From Candidatus Saccharimonadota bacterium (lineage in GTDB: Bacteria > Patescibacteriota > Saccharimonadia > Saccharimonadales > Saccharimonadaceae), in assembly GCA_017510925.1 (NCBI GenBank), contig JAFWLT010000008.1:1-64000 (forward strand): a stretch of DNA of 64,000 nucleotides, in the 5' to 3' direction. The position numbers were made by a program, and so were the translations under genes. Shown here one piece after another: positions 1-8,733 of this stretch (its first letter is position 1; each line of letters starts with the position of its first letter). Under the pieces are notes generated by a model that made no database searches, was not told where the DNA came from, and saw only the letters and a list, made by a program, of their open reading frames with translations.

Positions 1-60
1 AGTTAGCCCAATCCAGACTTGCTTATCGGAAGGAATCACCACACTAGCTATTCTAGCCAT
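1..60 (-). CDS. rpsM: 30S ribosomal protein S13, N-terminal 20 residues (cut by window edge)
   Basis: The minus strand opens with an ATG at 60 and reads MARIASVVIPSDKQVWIGLT, matching the S13 N-terminus (MARIAGVxIPxxKxVxIxLT). S13 sits in the head of the 30S subunit and contacts P-site tRNA and the 50S subunit. It follows infA and rpmJ, the usual infA-rpmJ-rpsM order of the alpha operon. It starts 3 nt after the L36 stop. The remainder lies outside the window. Confidence 0.9.
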   Translation of the reverse strand, partial: MARIASVVIPSDKQVWIGLT

Positions 61-63
61 AGT

Positions 64-180
64 TTAACCCTGCCTTTGCTTATTCTTAGGTTTTTTCTTG
101 TTGATAACACGAAGCACACCCTTGCGGCGTACAATAATGTCATCAGGGGAAATTTTTTTAACACTTGCACGTACTTTCAT
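64..180 (-). CDS. rpmJ: 50S ribosomal protein L36, cysteine-free form
   Basis: A 38-residue basic protein starting [10 protein letters not shown] and ending PKNKQRQG, the diagnostic ends of L36. The usual zinc ribbon (C-x2-C-x12-C-x4-H) is absent: serine and aspartate stand where the first cysteines should be, and there is no cysteine at all. This is the C-minus type, which folds without zinc. It lies between infA and rpsM as in most bacteria. An A/G-rich ribosome binding site (AGGAAAGG) lies about 13 nt upstream of the ATG. Confidence 0.95.
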   Translation of the reverse strand: MKVRASVKKISPDDIIVRRKGVLRVINKKKPKNKQRQG

Positions 181-243
181 AGTGTCAAAATATCCTTTCC
201 TGTTATGTTACAACTCCACACGACAAAGAGAGTAACGTTAATA

Positions 244-468
244 TTAATCCTTGAGCCTAAAGGAGATTCTACCCTTTGTAAGATCGTAAGGGGTTAACTC
301 TACCTCGACTCTGTCACCCGGCACAAGGCGAATATAATTCTTTCGCATCTTGCCGCTCATGTGGGCAACAATAATATGACCATTCTCGAGTTCGACCCGA
401 AATTGGGTATTAGGCAGTGCCTCAACGACAATACCCGTGAGTTTAATCACTTCCTTTTGACTAGCCAT
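244..468 (-). CDS. infA: Translation initiation factor IF-1
   Basis: A 74-residue single OB-fold protein. It shows the family pattern of a [19 protein letters not shown] strand-loop, then the H[32 protein letters not shown] core, ending in a basic FRLKD. IF-1 binds the 30S A site during initiation. It has its own promoter (482-510) and leads into rpmJ and rpsM. In many bacteria secY-adk-map precede it; here a FISUMP surface gene and a sortase gene separate it from secY. Confidence 0.97.
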   Translation of the reverse strand: MASQKEVIKLTGIVVEALPNTQFRVELENGHIIVAHMSGKMRKNYIRLVPGDRVEVELTPYDLTKGRISFRLKD

Positions 469-481
469 AAATTACACTATT

Positions 482-510
482 ATTATAGCGCAAAAAATTC
501 AAAATGTAAA
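482..510 (-). promoter_or_regulatory. Promoter of infA-rpmJ-rpsM
   Basis: On the minus strand a TTTACA -35 (505-510) and a TATAAT -10 (482-487, in the context GCTATAAT) are separated by exactly 17 nt. The -10 lies 13 nt before the infA ATG. The promoter sits between the FISUMP gene end and infA. Confidence 0.8.
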
Positions 511-524
511 CACTTTTTTTATTC

Positions 525-1901
525 CTAGACCCCAGCGAACACACAACGGACGGAACTGCCAAAGTAACGAGAGTTACCGTTGGCCGAATTCACGCGAGAA
601 CTACCGAAGTTAAAATAGTAGGCGCTACCAGAAGAGTAAGAGGACGAAGACCAATAGAAGCCGCCCGTCCCGCCACTGTAGAGCCTATTGGAGCTGTAGT
701 AGCCAGCGAGCAAGAAATTAGGGAGAGTACCTGGGCCTGCGTTGTTATAGAAATTGGCTGAGCTTACAGAATTTTGGGATTCTAAGTTAACACCGTAAGC
801 AGTGGCAAGTTTATAGAAGTCACCTTTCTTATATCCGGTAGTAGAAGTAGCTGAAGTGTCAGAACTATTGCCTGATTTTGGTAGTCTCCAACCTTTTGGA
901 CAGATAGAATAAGGTGCATCCTCGCCATTGCCGGTGACGGCAGTGCCTGAAGCGTCTTTTCCACCGGCAGTAGCAGCCAGCCAGGAATAGTAAGAGTTGC
1001 AACCTGGAGAAGTGTTACAATCTGCCTGATTTGTGGTCTCGTTGCCGGTATTATAGACATAAGCTACAGTACTGTCCGAGAAGCCTGTGGCACTAGAAGC
1101 TGGGAGGGTATAGTAACCTACCCCAGCAGATTCCGGGTAACCAGCTGGAACGTTGGAGGTCTCTGAATATAGTTTGGTGCCACCAGCAAGGTTAAGGTTA
1201 GATGTCATCCAAATTTGGCCATCTGCTAACTTAGCTGCGGTATAAGTTTTGCCATCTCTTGTGTCGGTGAGAGTACCAGAGGTGCCAATGGCCATGTCTG
1301 GGCATGGGTTAAAGGTTTGCATCACGCCAGAAATAGTAGTATCACAAAGTGGATTAACCATGCCGGTAAAGACCAAGCTAAGCGCGTAAGACCCGGCAGA
1401 TTGATTCCAATCAATCTTAGAAGCAAAAGAAAGAGTAGTTTCGTCTTCATTGGTTGCTACATTATTTTCTAGGAGTTTAACACCGGAAACATATGGAATA
1501 AAGTTACCAGAATCTTTTTTATAGCCCCAAGTGTTATCTGTGAGTGAAGCTGCTGTAGATCCTGCTTCTGCAGATAGGGTTGGGATTGTTGCATTTTTGC
1601 CATCTACTGTATTGTCTCTTACCAAGTCTGTAGCATTGCCAGTAGAAGACATAGTAAGTTGGTATCCAGTCATATTATTAGTGGATACTTTAATATTTAA
1701 GTCTTTGCTATCAGATGTTTTAGTATTTGGATTAAGATCTAGTACTACGTTATCAGTAGAAAGAGTAATATTAAGGCTTGGTGCTACGTTCACGATGTAA
1801 TCTACAGTATCTGCATTGGCAGAGCTACCGGAAAAGACCAAAATTGAGAGTACAAATAACAAGCATACGCAACAAATCAGATTACGCACAACCTTAAGCA
1901 T
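525..1901 (-). CDS. Secreted FISUMP-domain surface protein
   Basis: About 458 residues. An N-terminal signal peptide (hydrophobic core ICCVCLLFVLSILVF, then SSANA) precedes a beta-rich domain of about 200 residues with no clear family. The C-terminal half has the Fibrobacter succinogenes major paralogous (FISUMP) pattern: DxRDGKxYxxxKLADGQxWMTSNLNL, CPKGWRLP, YWSSSS and a final SVRCV. The function of FISUMP domains is unknown; a cell-surface role is inferred. I chose the ATG at 1901, not the in-frame ATG at 1922, because a TATAAT lies only 6 nt before it, so the longer start would be upstream of the transcription start. No LPxTG motif or C-terminal anchor is visible, although a sortase gene is next door. 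The FISUMP half is very close to that of the protein at 21836-23536. Confidence 0.8.
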   Translation of the reverse strand: MLKVVRNLICCVCLLFVLSILVFSGSSANADTVDYIVNVAPSLNITLSTDNVVLDLNPNTKTSDSKDLNIKVSTNNMTGYQLTMSSTGNATDLVRDNTVDGKNATIPTLSAEAGSTAASLTDNTWGYKKDSGNFIPYVSGVKLLENNVATNEDETTLSFASKIDWNQSAGSYALSLVFTGMVNPLCDTTISGVMQTFNPCPDMAIGTSGTLTDTRDGKTYTAAKLADGQIWMTSNLNLAGGTKLYSETSNVPAGYPESAGVGYYTLPASSATGFSDSTVAYVYNTGNETTNQADCNTSPGCNSYYSWLAATAGGKDASGTAVTGNGEDAPYSICPKGWRLPKSGNSSDTSATSTTGYKKGDFYKLATAYGVNLESQNSVSSANFYNNAGPGTLPNFLLAGYYSSNRLYSGGTGGFYWSSSSYSSGSAYYFNFGSSRVNSANGNSRYFGSSVRCVFAGV

Positions 1902-1907
1902 AATACT

Positions 1908-1936
1908 ATTATATACTACCAAATTTTATTTTGCAA
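1908..1936 (-). promoter_or_regulatory. Promoter giving a leaderless FISUMP mRNA
   Basis: A TTGCAA -35 (1931-1936) and TATAAT -10 (1908-1913) with a 17-nt spacer on the minus strand. The -10 ends 6 nt before the ATG at 1901, so transcription should start at or next to the start codon. It lies between the sortase stop and the FISUMP gene. Confidence 0.8.
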
Positions 1937-1939
1937 ATG

Positions 1940-2617
1940 CTAATTTATAAGAATTGCACGCACAAATTGGCGAGACATATAAGTCTTTTGTTGATCAGAC
2001 CATTCACCAGCACAAGAGATCAAAGTTAAAGATTCCCTACCCATAGTTGGTGTTCTGATAGCTGTAGCCATATAATCATTAGCATCAGATAGAGCGATCA
2101 TATTATTTTCTACCACCGAGTATTTAAAGATTTCGCCATCGCCACGTTCAATCACGATGATATCGCCCTCTTGGAGGCTTGGCAAAGCCTTAAACACACC
2201 CTGTACGTGTGGACCACCATTGTGTCCATCGATTAAGAGTGTACCACCTTTACCTGGTTTACCAGAATTATAATACCAACCCACATCAAAGATATTGTTT
2301 GGCGTAGAAAGTTCCCCTGCTGCATTTACGCCCATCGGAAGCACTCTAGCTTTAGAAATACCAAGTTTTTCAATCGATAAGTATCTTGGCCGATCAGCAG
2401 CCACCCGATACTCTTCTACCTCCGTAGTGGATGGAGCCACTTCTACCAATTCTTCATCCATTTCTATAGCGATAGCACGCTGGCTACCTTCTTTATCTTC
2501 GTAATAAAGTTTTTCCCAAATTGCAGTCTTAAAGAAAAATACCAAGAACAAAACTAGAAGCAGGATAATTACTACCCACCTAAAGATTTCCCTCCCGTTG
2601 CCTAATTTAAGACTCAT
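1940..2617 (-). CDS. Membrane-anchored sortase
   Basis: 225 residues with one N-terminal membrane segment (about 13-32) followed by an extracellular domain. The sortase triad is visible: histidine in LIDGHNGG (about residue 131), cysteine in LTLISCAGEW (about 203) and arginine in MSRQFVRA (about 217). Sortases cleave a sorting signal and join proteins to a surface nucleophile. The ATG lies inside the last codons of secY (11-nt overlap), suggesting translational coupling to the translocon. The next gene is a secreted FISUMP protein, but it has no classical LPxTG signal, so the substrate is unknown. I cannot assign the sortase class from sequence alone. Confidence 0.85.
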   Translation of the reverse strand: MSLKLGNGREIFRWVVIILLLVLFLVFFFKTAIWEKLYYEDKEGSQRAIAIEMDEELVEVAPSTTEVEEYRVAADRPRYLSIEKLGISKARVLPMGVNAAGELSTPNNIFDVGWYYNSGKPGKGGTLLIDGHNGGPHVQGVFKALPSLQEGDIIVIERGDGEIFKYSVVENNMIALSDANDYMATAIRTPTMGRESLTLISCAGEWSDQQKTYMSRQFVRAILIN

Positions 2618-4031
2618 TTTGAAAATCGTCGTAAGTTATCATTAGAGCTCTAGAATCCACCGACCTTAGATTCTCTAGTGCCACCGTTACTACGATAAGA
2701 AGCCCCGTACCAGAGATAGAAAGCCCTAGTGGTGCTCCAGTTGTAAGGATAAATACATAATCAGTAGCAAATGGTAGCATTGCAATAAAACCTAGTGCCA
2801 AAGCGCCAAAGAGATCTAGTCTTCTTACTACTTTGCCAAGATATTCGGCTGTTTTTTCGCCAGGACGAACGCCTTCAATAAAGCCACCTTGCTTTTGAAG
2901 GTTATCTGCAATCTCTTTGGTATTAAAGATAATCGAGGTGTAGAAATATGTGAAGGCAAATACTAGTAGGAAGTACATAATTGGGTATACAAACCATTGC
3001 CCAGTGATACCATCTGGATACATCGTAGCATAGTTAGAAGCTGATGGTGCTGAAAAGACTGTAGTGAGCCACGCACCTACTTCGTTGCCTGCGTCAAGTG
3101 AGGTAATCACCTGCCCTACAAGCGCCGGCAAAGACAAGAATGCTGTGGCAAAGATTACTGGCACCACGCCAGCTGCAATTAGCTTGATAGGGAGAATTGA
3201 TTTAATACCACCATACATAGAGTTGCCACGCACTCTCTTGGCATAATTAATAGTAATAATTCTCTGTGCCTCGTTGAGCTTGACTAATAGATAAATCACT
3301 ACTAGCATCGCAATTGCAAAACCTACGATAATCCAGAATACCGTAGCGTTGATAGGAAATTCTGCGCCAAATAGATTGAGAGCACCACTTGAAGTGTCTG
3401 TAAGTGCTGAGCCAAGCTGTGCCATAGTATGTGGAAGCTGAGAAATAATTGATGCAAAGATGAGCATAGAAATACCATTGCCAATACCTTGCTCGGTGAT
3501 TAACTCACCCATCCACATCAAGATAAGAGAACCAGCCGTCATAGCTGTAACAGATAGTACCCAGTCTCCCATAGATGGCACGAAATCTGTAGAAATATTT
3601 GCCGAGATGGTAGACTGATACAGGATAAAGATATAAGCAATAGATTGGATAATCGCAAGAGGCACAGTAAGCATTCTAGTCCACTGATTAATCTTTCTTC
3701 TGCCAGTTTCGCCATCGTTAGAAAGCTCTTCTAACTTTGGAATCGCCTTAGATAAAAGCTACATTACGATAGAACCAGTAATATATGGTGAAAGACCAAC
3801 TAGGATAATACTAAACGAAGCCAAACCACCACCAGAAATAAGATTCAAGAAGTTAGAAAAATCCGATTTTTCTAGTAAGTTAGACACGGTCTCCTTAAAG
3901 GTGGAAGCATCGCCCATTGGCACTGGGATCTGAGCAAGTAGTCTATAAGCTACAATAATACCAAGAATAATGCCAATTCTTTTTAGCATATCTTTATTTT
4001 TGAAACTCTTGAAAATCGTCTTGAAATGCAT
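2607..4031 (-). pseudogene. secY: Preprotein translocase subunit SecY, interrupted by an in-frame amber codon
   Basis: The reading frame from 4031 to 2607 encodes a full-length SecY of 474 codons, but codon 91 (3759-3761) is TAG. Upstream are the N-terminus and first membrane segments (VPMGD, SGGGLASFSIILVGLSPYI). Downstream, in the same frame, come LLSKAIPKLEEL, the GETGRRKINQWTR loop and the remaining membrane segments. SecY homologues have glutamine after the I-x-M/I of this helix, so CAG to TAG explains the break. SecY is the essential channel that works with SecA (55957-58605). The start has an AGAGG site 4 nt upstream and lies 10 nt after the GT4 gene. The TAG could be a sequencing or assembly error, a strain polymorphism, a decayed copy or suppressed. 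I cannot tell these apart here. Confidence 0.9.
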
Positions 4032-4041
4032 ATAACCTCTA

Positions 4042-5292
4042 CTATAGTCTTTTCCTATTGTAGCATACTTTCTGATAAATTTCTAGAAACTTATCTATAG
4101 TTTTGTCGAGCGAATGTTCATTTGCTATTTCTATAGATTTTTTAGACATTTTTTCCCTTAAAGCATCGTCGGAAAGTAGCCGATACAAGGCCCCAGACAT
4201 TGCCACCACATCACCTGGTTTAATCAAAAATCCATTCTCAGTATTCTTACAAACTTCGGCTACAGCCCCAGCATCTACAGCAATGAGAGGAAGTCCCGTT
4301 GCAGCTGCCTCAATCAAAACTATGCCCTGAGTTTCTATTTCGGAAGCTGTAGCAAATACATCACCGAGCTTATATAATTCTGCCAAATCTGGGCCAGTTA
4401 CTCTACCTAAGAATCTCACTGAATCTGCCACGCCAATAGACCTAGCCTCTTCCATTAGTCTTGGCTTATCCACTCCATCACCAACCACAACAAACAATGT
4501 TTTTGACAGCTTGTCAATTTTGTTGCTTTTACATCTGTAGAGAAAATCGGCAAAAGCTCTAAGGACTAGCCCTACCTTCTTTTCTGGATCTACGCGCCCT
4601 ATATATAATACTATTGGTACATTTTGTTCTATCTTATATTTTTTATAAATTTCAGCGCTTGGCTTCCCTGGTTTAAATGCCGATAAATCCACACCATTAC
4701 TTACTGCCTCTACTGGCACTCCCAAATTTTGAGTTCCAATTAATTTTTTGATCGCAAGCTTGGTAGGCATCGTCACATAGTCACTCTTTTTTTGTCTTTT
4801 TACGAAATAGGATGACAGCATATTATTTACTGGTTTTCTGGTAAAACCTGGCATTTTGAGCGACTGGGTAAGCACCTCTGGCTGGTTATGCTCAGTAGTA
4901 ACTACTGGAATCTTATTTTTCTTAGCATAAGAAACCGTGGCCACGCCAATCGGGTCCGAACCTTGCACGTGCACTACATCTGGGCGAAACCCAGAAAGTG
5001 CCCTCTTGATCTGGCCAGCTGGAAAAATCGAAGCTTTCAGCCCGTGTTTGTAGAACAGTTTTTTCTTTGGCACATCGTGGATTTGATCTGGATAAACCTT
5101 CACATCCGTAGAGCTAAGATAAACCACTTTTATGCCATCTACCATATCAGTATGGCGATATTTATTTTGAGAAGGTGTAAGTACTAAAACCTCGTGCCCA
5201 CGCGAAACCAAACCTTTTGCGAGATTGTAAGAAAACATTGCTACCCCATTTATCATTGGATAAAAGACTGGCGTAGCTATTGCAATTTTCAT
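4042..5292 (-). CDS. Family 4 glycosyltransferase (GT-B fold)
   Basis: 416 residues. The N-terminal Rossmann half starts MKIAIATPVFYPMINGVA with the glycine loop of GT4 acceptor-binding domains. The C-terminal half has the sugar-nucleotide site: VLYIGRVDPEKKV, then E-x7-E in SEIETQGIVLIEAAATGLP. Closest in look to monoglucosyl-diacylglycerol synthase-type or PimB-type transferases that glycosylate membrane lipids, but the acceptor cannot be read from sequence. The ATG overlaps the TGA of the S41 protease by 4 nt (ATGA), so the two are translationally coupled. It lies 10 nt upstream of secY, in one run with ftsE, ftsX and the PcsB-like gene. Confidence 0.85.
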   Translation of the reverse strand: MKIAIATPVFYPMINGVAMFSYNLAKGLVSRGHEVLVLTPSQNKYRHTDMVDGIKVVYLSSTDVKVYPDQIHDVPKKKLFYKHGLKASIFPAGQIKRALSGFRPDVVHVQGSDPIGVATVSYAKKNKIPVVTTEHNQPEVLTQSLKMPGFTRKPVNNMLSSYFVKRQKKSDYVTMPTKLAIKKLIGTQNLGVPVEAVSNGVDLSAFKPGKPSAEIYKKYKIEQNVPIVLYIGRVDPEKKVGLVLRAFADFLYRCKSNKIDKLSKTLFVVVGDGVDKPRLMEEARSIGVADSVRFLGRVTGPDLAELYKLGDVFATASEIETQGIVLIEAAATGLPLIAVDAGAVAEVCKNTENGFLIKPGDVVAMSGALYRLLSDDALREKMSKKSIEIANEHSLDKTIDKFLEIYQKVCYNRKRL

Positions 5293-6506
5293 AGACTTTT
5301 TGCCTTATCCATTTGAGGATCACGCATTTTGTTGATGTCCTCTACAGTCATTTCTACTTCTACGTCTGGCACTACACCATTATTATTAATAGAGTCGCCA
5401 TTTGGAGTAAGCCATTCTGCAGTAGTAACCTTAAGAATCCCACCACCAGAAAGATTATACATCTTTTGTACTACGCCTTTACCATAAGTCTTGGTACCTA
5501 CAATTGTAGCTTTTTTGTGATCTTTAAGAGCTGCTGCTGTGATTTCTGACGCTGAAGCCGTAGAACCATTTACAAGTACGATAGTCTTCATATCTTTGAG
5601 AATGGCTTTACCAGAAGATGTAGACATTCTTTCTTCACCAAAGTGCGTTGATTTTTGGGTTAAGACCAACTTGCCATCGAGCCACAAAGAAAGTAAATCT
5701 TGAGCTGCCGATACATAGCCACCACCATTGCCTCTAAGATCCAAAATTACTTTAGAAATGCCTTTTTCTTTAAATTTCGCGGCTTCTTTTTGAACTTCCA
5801 TCCCAGTATTATTATCAAATCTAGTCACAGTGATAATTGCCGTATTGCCGTCATAAGTTACATATTCAGAAACATTATTGATCTCTTCTCTAATCATTGT
5901 AAAATCTAATTCTTTGCCGTCTCTAGCTACAGTCACTGTCACTTCTGTGCCTGGATCGCCTCTAAGGACTTTAGCGATTTCTGAAGAAGACCAAGTATAA
6001 ACCTCTTCACCATTTACTTTGTATATAATATCGCCAATCAAAATACCAGCTCTAAGTGCTGGGTTATTTGGAAGAAGCCGGAGCACCCTCACATAACCAT
6101 CGCGAAGTCCCATTTCTACACCGATACCACCACCAACATTGCCGTGGAGTACATTGTTAGTATAAATTTCGGCTTCGTCTTTATCCATATATTCAGTATA
6201 AACATCGCCTACAGCTTCCACCATACCTTTTTTGGCGCCCTCAGAAAGCTTAACCTCATCTACTTCACCATTGTAAGCTTCGAGAAGTTTGTTATAAATC
6301 TCATCGAGACCAGAACGGTTGACCTCTGCATTTTTAGATGCACCGAGATAAACCCCAAATCCACCAAAGATATTATTAAAGTTAGCACCGATTACCCCAC
6401 CAATTACAGCAAGTACAGCGCCAATAATAATTGCATTACCGAGTGAAACCTTTTTTTCTTGCCACTCAGGATAATCTGTTTTTTTCACAGTTTTCTTTTT
6501 TGCCAT
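5289..6506 (-). CDS. ctpA: C-terminal processing protease, S41 family with PDZ domain
   Basis: 405 residues: N-terminal membrane anchor (about 20-45), a PDZ domain around residues 115-195 (GGIGVEMGLRDG, LRAGILIGDIIYKVNGEEV) and the S41 protease core. The catalytic serine lies in NGSTASASEI (about 318) and the lysine in TYGKGVVQ (about 343). Such proteases trim or degrade extracytoplasmic proteins, including cell-wall hydrolases. It follows the PcsB-like hydrolase gene, so that protein is a plausible substrate (inference). A TAAAAT -10 (6513-6518) lies 6 nt before the ATG with TTTGAA 17 nt further up, giving a leaderless start inside the run. Confidence 0.92.
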   Translation of the reverse strand: MAKKKTVKKTDYPEWQEKKVSLGNAIIIGAVLAVIGGVIGANFNNIFGGFGVYLGASKNAEVNRSGLDEIYNKLLEAYNGEVDEVKLSEGAKKGMVEAVGDVYTEYMDKDEAEIYTNNVLHGNVGGGIGVEMGLRDGYVRVLRLLPNNPALRAGILIGDIIYKVNGEEVYTWSSSEIAKVLRGDPGTEVTVTVARDGKELDFTMIREEINNVSEYVTYDGNTAIITVTRFDNNTGMEVQKEAAKFKEKGISKVILDLRGNGGGYVSAAQDLLSLWLDGKLVLTQKSTHFGEERMSTSSGKAILKDMKTIVLVNGSTASASEITAAALKDHKKATIVGTKTYGKGVVQKMYNLSGGGILKVTTAEWLTPNGDSINNNGVVPDVEVEMTVEDINKMRDPQMDKAKSL

Positions 6507-6532
6507 ATAACTATTTTACCACTATGCTTATT

Positions 6533-7684
6533 TTATTCAAAGTGCACAAACCACATTCCGGCCGAACCAACATTCTTACGTGAACAGAAGTCACCGATAT
6601 TACAACCAATTGAAGACCAGTTTACGTTATATTCAGTAATATTCACCGAACCGTTTTCATTTACACTCTCTACCCACATTACGTGACCATACTGACCACC
6701 AGTCTGCACAGCGATTGTATATGGAGCTGGATTCCTATCTACATATGTATTGATACCAGTAGCAGGTACATAGTAACCCTTGGCATTTACGTAATTGTAA
6801 GCGTTGCCACCCCAAGTGTTACTAATACCCCATTTTTCTTTGGCTTTCCAAGAAGCATAGCTAGTACACTGACAAACTGCACCACCATAAGCGCTGTATC
6901 TTACGTTGTCTCTAGGACAATTATTCTGATATGGATATGTATTAGCTACACCCCACCATCTAGAGCCATTACCACTAGTATTTGAAGGTGGTGTCCAAGC
7001 CAATTTCTTTAGTTTTTCTTCCCAATATGAAGCTAGTGCCGAAGCGTCGTCGGCCTTTTTGTCGTATTCGGCTTTAAGAGCATTCTTTTCTGCCCTATCA
7101 TTATCTGCTTCTTTTTTGGCAGCTTCGCTTTCTTGCTTGGCTTGCTCAGCCTCGTCCTTTTTCTTATTTAAATCTTCTTTGATTTCTTTGATCTTCTTAG
7201 AAGCTGCTACAATCTCCTCGTTTGCTGTGTCTTCGCGTGCCTGTTTCTCAGCATAATCAGAAATCGAATTACTACCGGCTAAAAGTGAAATTGGTTCCGT
7301 ACCAGAACTAAAATGCATATCAATCAGCATTTCGGCAAGTGCAGCCTGGTGATCGGCTAACTTCTTCTCGTTCTTTTCGATCTCTGCGTTTAATTCTTTG
7401 ATTCTTGTCTCATTTGCAGCGATCTTAGCATTTAAAGCTGCGATATTTGCATCAATCTGTTTAATTCTTTCTGCTACAGAATTTGCTTCTCTAGTATTGG
7501 CATTAGCTTCTGCACGGTTCTGATTCATATTATCTTTGGCTTCTTGACAAGCCGTGTCGCCAGTTTTACAGTTATATGCGCTGGAATTTACAGCGAATAC
7601 AGAAAAAAGCACTCCCAAAGTTAATAGGAATGTGTAAATAAATGCCCGCTTCAAAACTAAATTTTTGTTTTTGCGCTTACGCAT
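6533..7684 (-). CDS. PcsB-like peptidoglycan hydrolase: coiled coil plus CHAP domain
   Basis: 383 residues: signal peptide (about 12-35), a long alanine/glutamate/lysine-rich coiled coil (about 50-225, with a short break around SSGTEPISLLAG) and a C-terminal CHAP domain with cysteine in CQCTSYASW (about 273) and histidine in YGHVMWVES (about 334). This is the layout of PcsB and related proteins, which are activated through their coiled coil by FtsEX. The immediately upstream genes are ftsE and ftsX, so the assignment rests on both domains and context. CHAP enzymes cut peptidoglycan amide or peptide bonds. A TATAAT -10 (7691-7696) lies 6 nt before the ATG. Confidence 0.88.
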   Translation of the reverse strand: MRKRKNKNLVLKRAFIYTFLLTLGVLFSVFAVNSSAYNCKTGDTACQEAKDNMNQNRAEANANTREANSVAERIKQIDANIAALNAKIAANETRIKELNAEIEKNEKKLADHQAALAEMLIDMHFSSGTEPISLLAGSNSISDYAEKQAREDTANEEIVAASKKIKEIKEDLNKKKDEAEQAKQESEAAKKEADNDRAEKNALKAEYDKKADDASALASYWEEKLKKLAWTPPSNTSGNGSRWWGVANTYPYQNNCPRDNVRYSAYGGAVCQCTSYASWKAKEKWGISNTWGGNAYNYVNAKGYYVPATGINTYVDRNPAPYTIAVQTGGQYGHVMWVESVNENGSVNITEYNVNWSSIGCNIGDFCSRKNVGSAGMWFVHFE

Positions 7685-7705
7685 ATTTATATTATAGCAT
7701 AAGCG

Positions 7706-8725
7706 CTACATTTTATGCAAGTACTTAGAGACAGCAAGCATAGAAGCCACACGCCCAATAATAAAGCCTGATGCGATAAATACTAGAAATACTAAGATCA
7801 ATTGATTTGATTGCAATATGCTATTAATAGAAGAAACATCAATGCCATAGCCTGCAAGCTTTGGAGATAGGAACATAAAACCAAAGTAGCTTGCTGTAGC
7901 TGCAATTACGCCAGCAATTACGCCACAAATCTCTGCTTCAACTAAGAATGGCCCTCTAATAAATCTTTTATCTGCTCCCACTAGTTTCATCATATAAATT
8001 TCTTCCCTACGAGAGAAAATCGCCATTCTAATTGTAGAGAAAATGATAAGAATTGAAATAACAAGAAATACTACAGCGAGAATAATGCCACCAGTTCTTG
8101 CAATCCTTGCCCAGGAAGTAATAGTAGCGATTTCTTTTTGGTTTACATCATAAGTTGGTGCAAATTCATCATCTAGATTATTTACAAACAATGGGTCTTC
8201 TTCTACGATTGCTTTGACACTTGTAATGTCATCAATATTCCAGACTTTAATTCTCATTGTAGCTTGCATTCTAGAAACCATCACTTTTTTCATTTCTTCA
8301 TCAAGAATATTAGTGATGTCTTCATCGTTAGCTTTCTCTGCTTTGAATTTTTCAAACTCTTGTTCGGAGTTAGAAACTACTACACTCTTAATATTTTTAT
8401 CAGCCGAAATCACTGTATTTAATTCCTGCAAAACTTCGTCTGAAGTATTTGGCTTCAAGAAAATCGTAATATCAATTTTGTCTTTCATCATTTCGGCAGT
8501 GTTGGTAAGAATTACGCTTGCAACCACCGTTACAAACAGAATAATCATTGTGACAGACATCACGATGGTAGAAGCAGCAGACAACCAAATATTTCTAAAG
8601 AAACCCTTGGCGCCATATTTCATAATCCGGCCTTCTTTTCTCACCGGATGGTGAGCCTTGGCCTTATTCATAGCCTTGAGACCACGCTTTGATGCACTTT
8701 TTAGATCTGTGTTTTTCTCACCCAT
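7706..8725 (-). CDS. ftsX: Cell division protein FtsX
   Basis: 339 residues. A cytoplasmic basic N-terminus of about 40 residues is followed by membrane segment 1 (about 46-75), an extracellular domain of about 130 residues, and three C-terminal membrane segments (about 215-340) with the MAIFSRREEIYMMKLVGAD loop typical of FtsX. FtsX passes the ATP cycle of FtsE to an extracellular hydrolase. ftsE lies 8 nt upstream and the PcsB-like gene 21 nt downstream. The start has an AAGGAAC site 4 nt before the ATG. Confidence 0.93.
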   Translation of the reverse strand: MGEKNTDLKSASKRGLKAMNKAKAHHPVRKEGRIMKYGAKGFFRNIWLSAASTIVMSVTMIILFVTVVASVILTNTAEMMKDKIDITIFLKPNTSDEVLQELNTVISADKNIKSVVVSNSEQEFEKFKAEKANDEDITNILDEEMKKVMVSRMQATMRIKVWNIDDITSVKAIVEEDPLFVNNLDDEFAPTYDVNQKEIATITSWARIARTGGIILAVVFLVISILIIFSTIRMAIFSRREEIYMMKLVGADKRFIRGPFLVEAEICGVIAGVIAATASYFGFMFLSPKLAGYGIDVSSINSILQSNQLILVFLVFIASGFIIGRVASMLAVSKYLHKM

Positions 8726-8733
8726 TTTGTTCC

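Noticed and set aside
3759-3761. Genome-wide reading of TAG as glutamine to explain secY
   Set aside because: TAG serves as the natural stop of rplO, murL, the M16 gene, hpf, rsmA, rnc, rpmF and FISUMP copy B, where reading through would run into opposite-strand or unrelated sequence.
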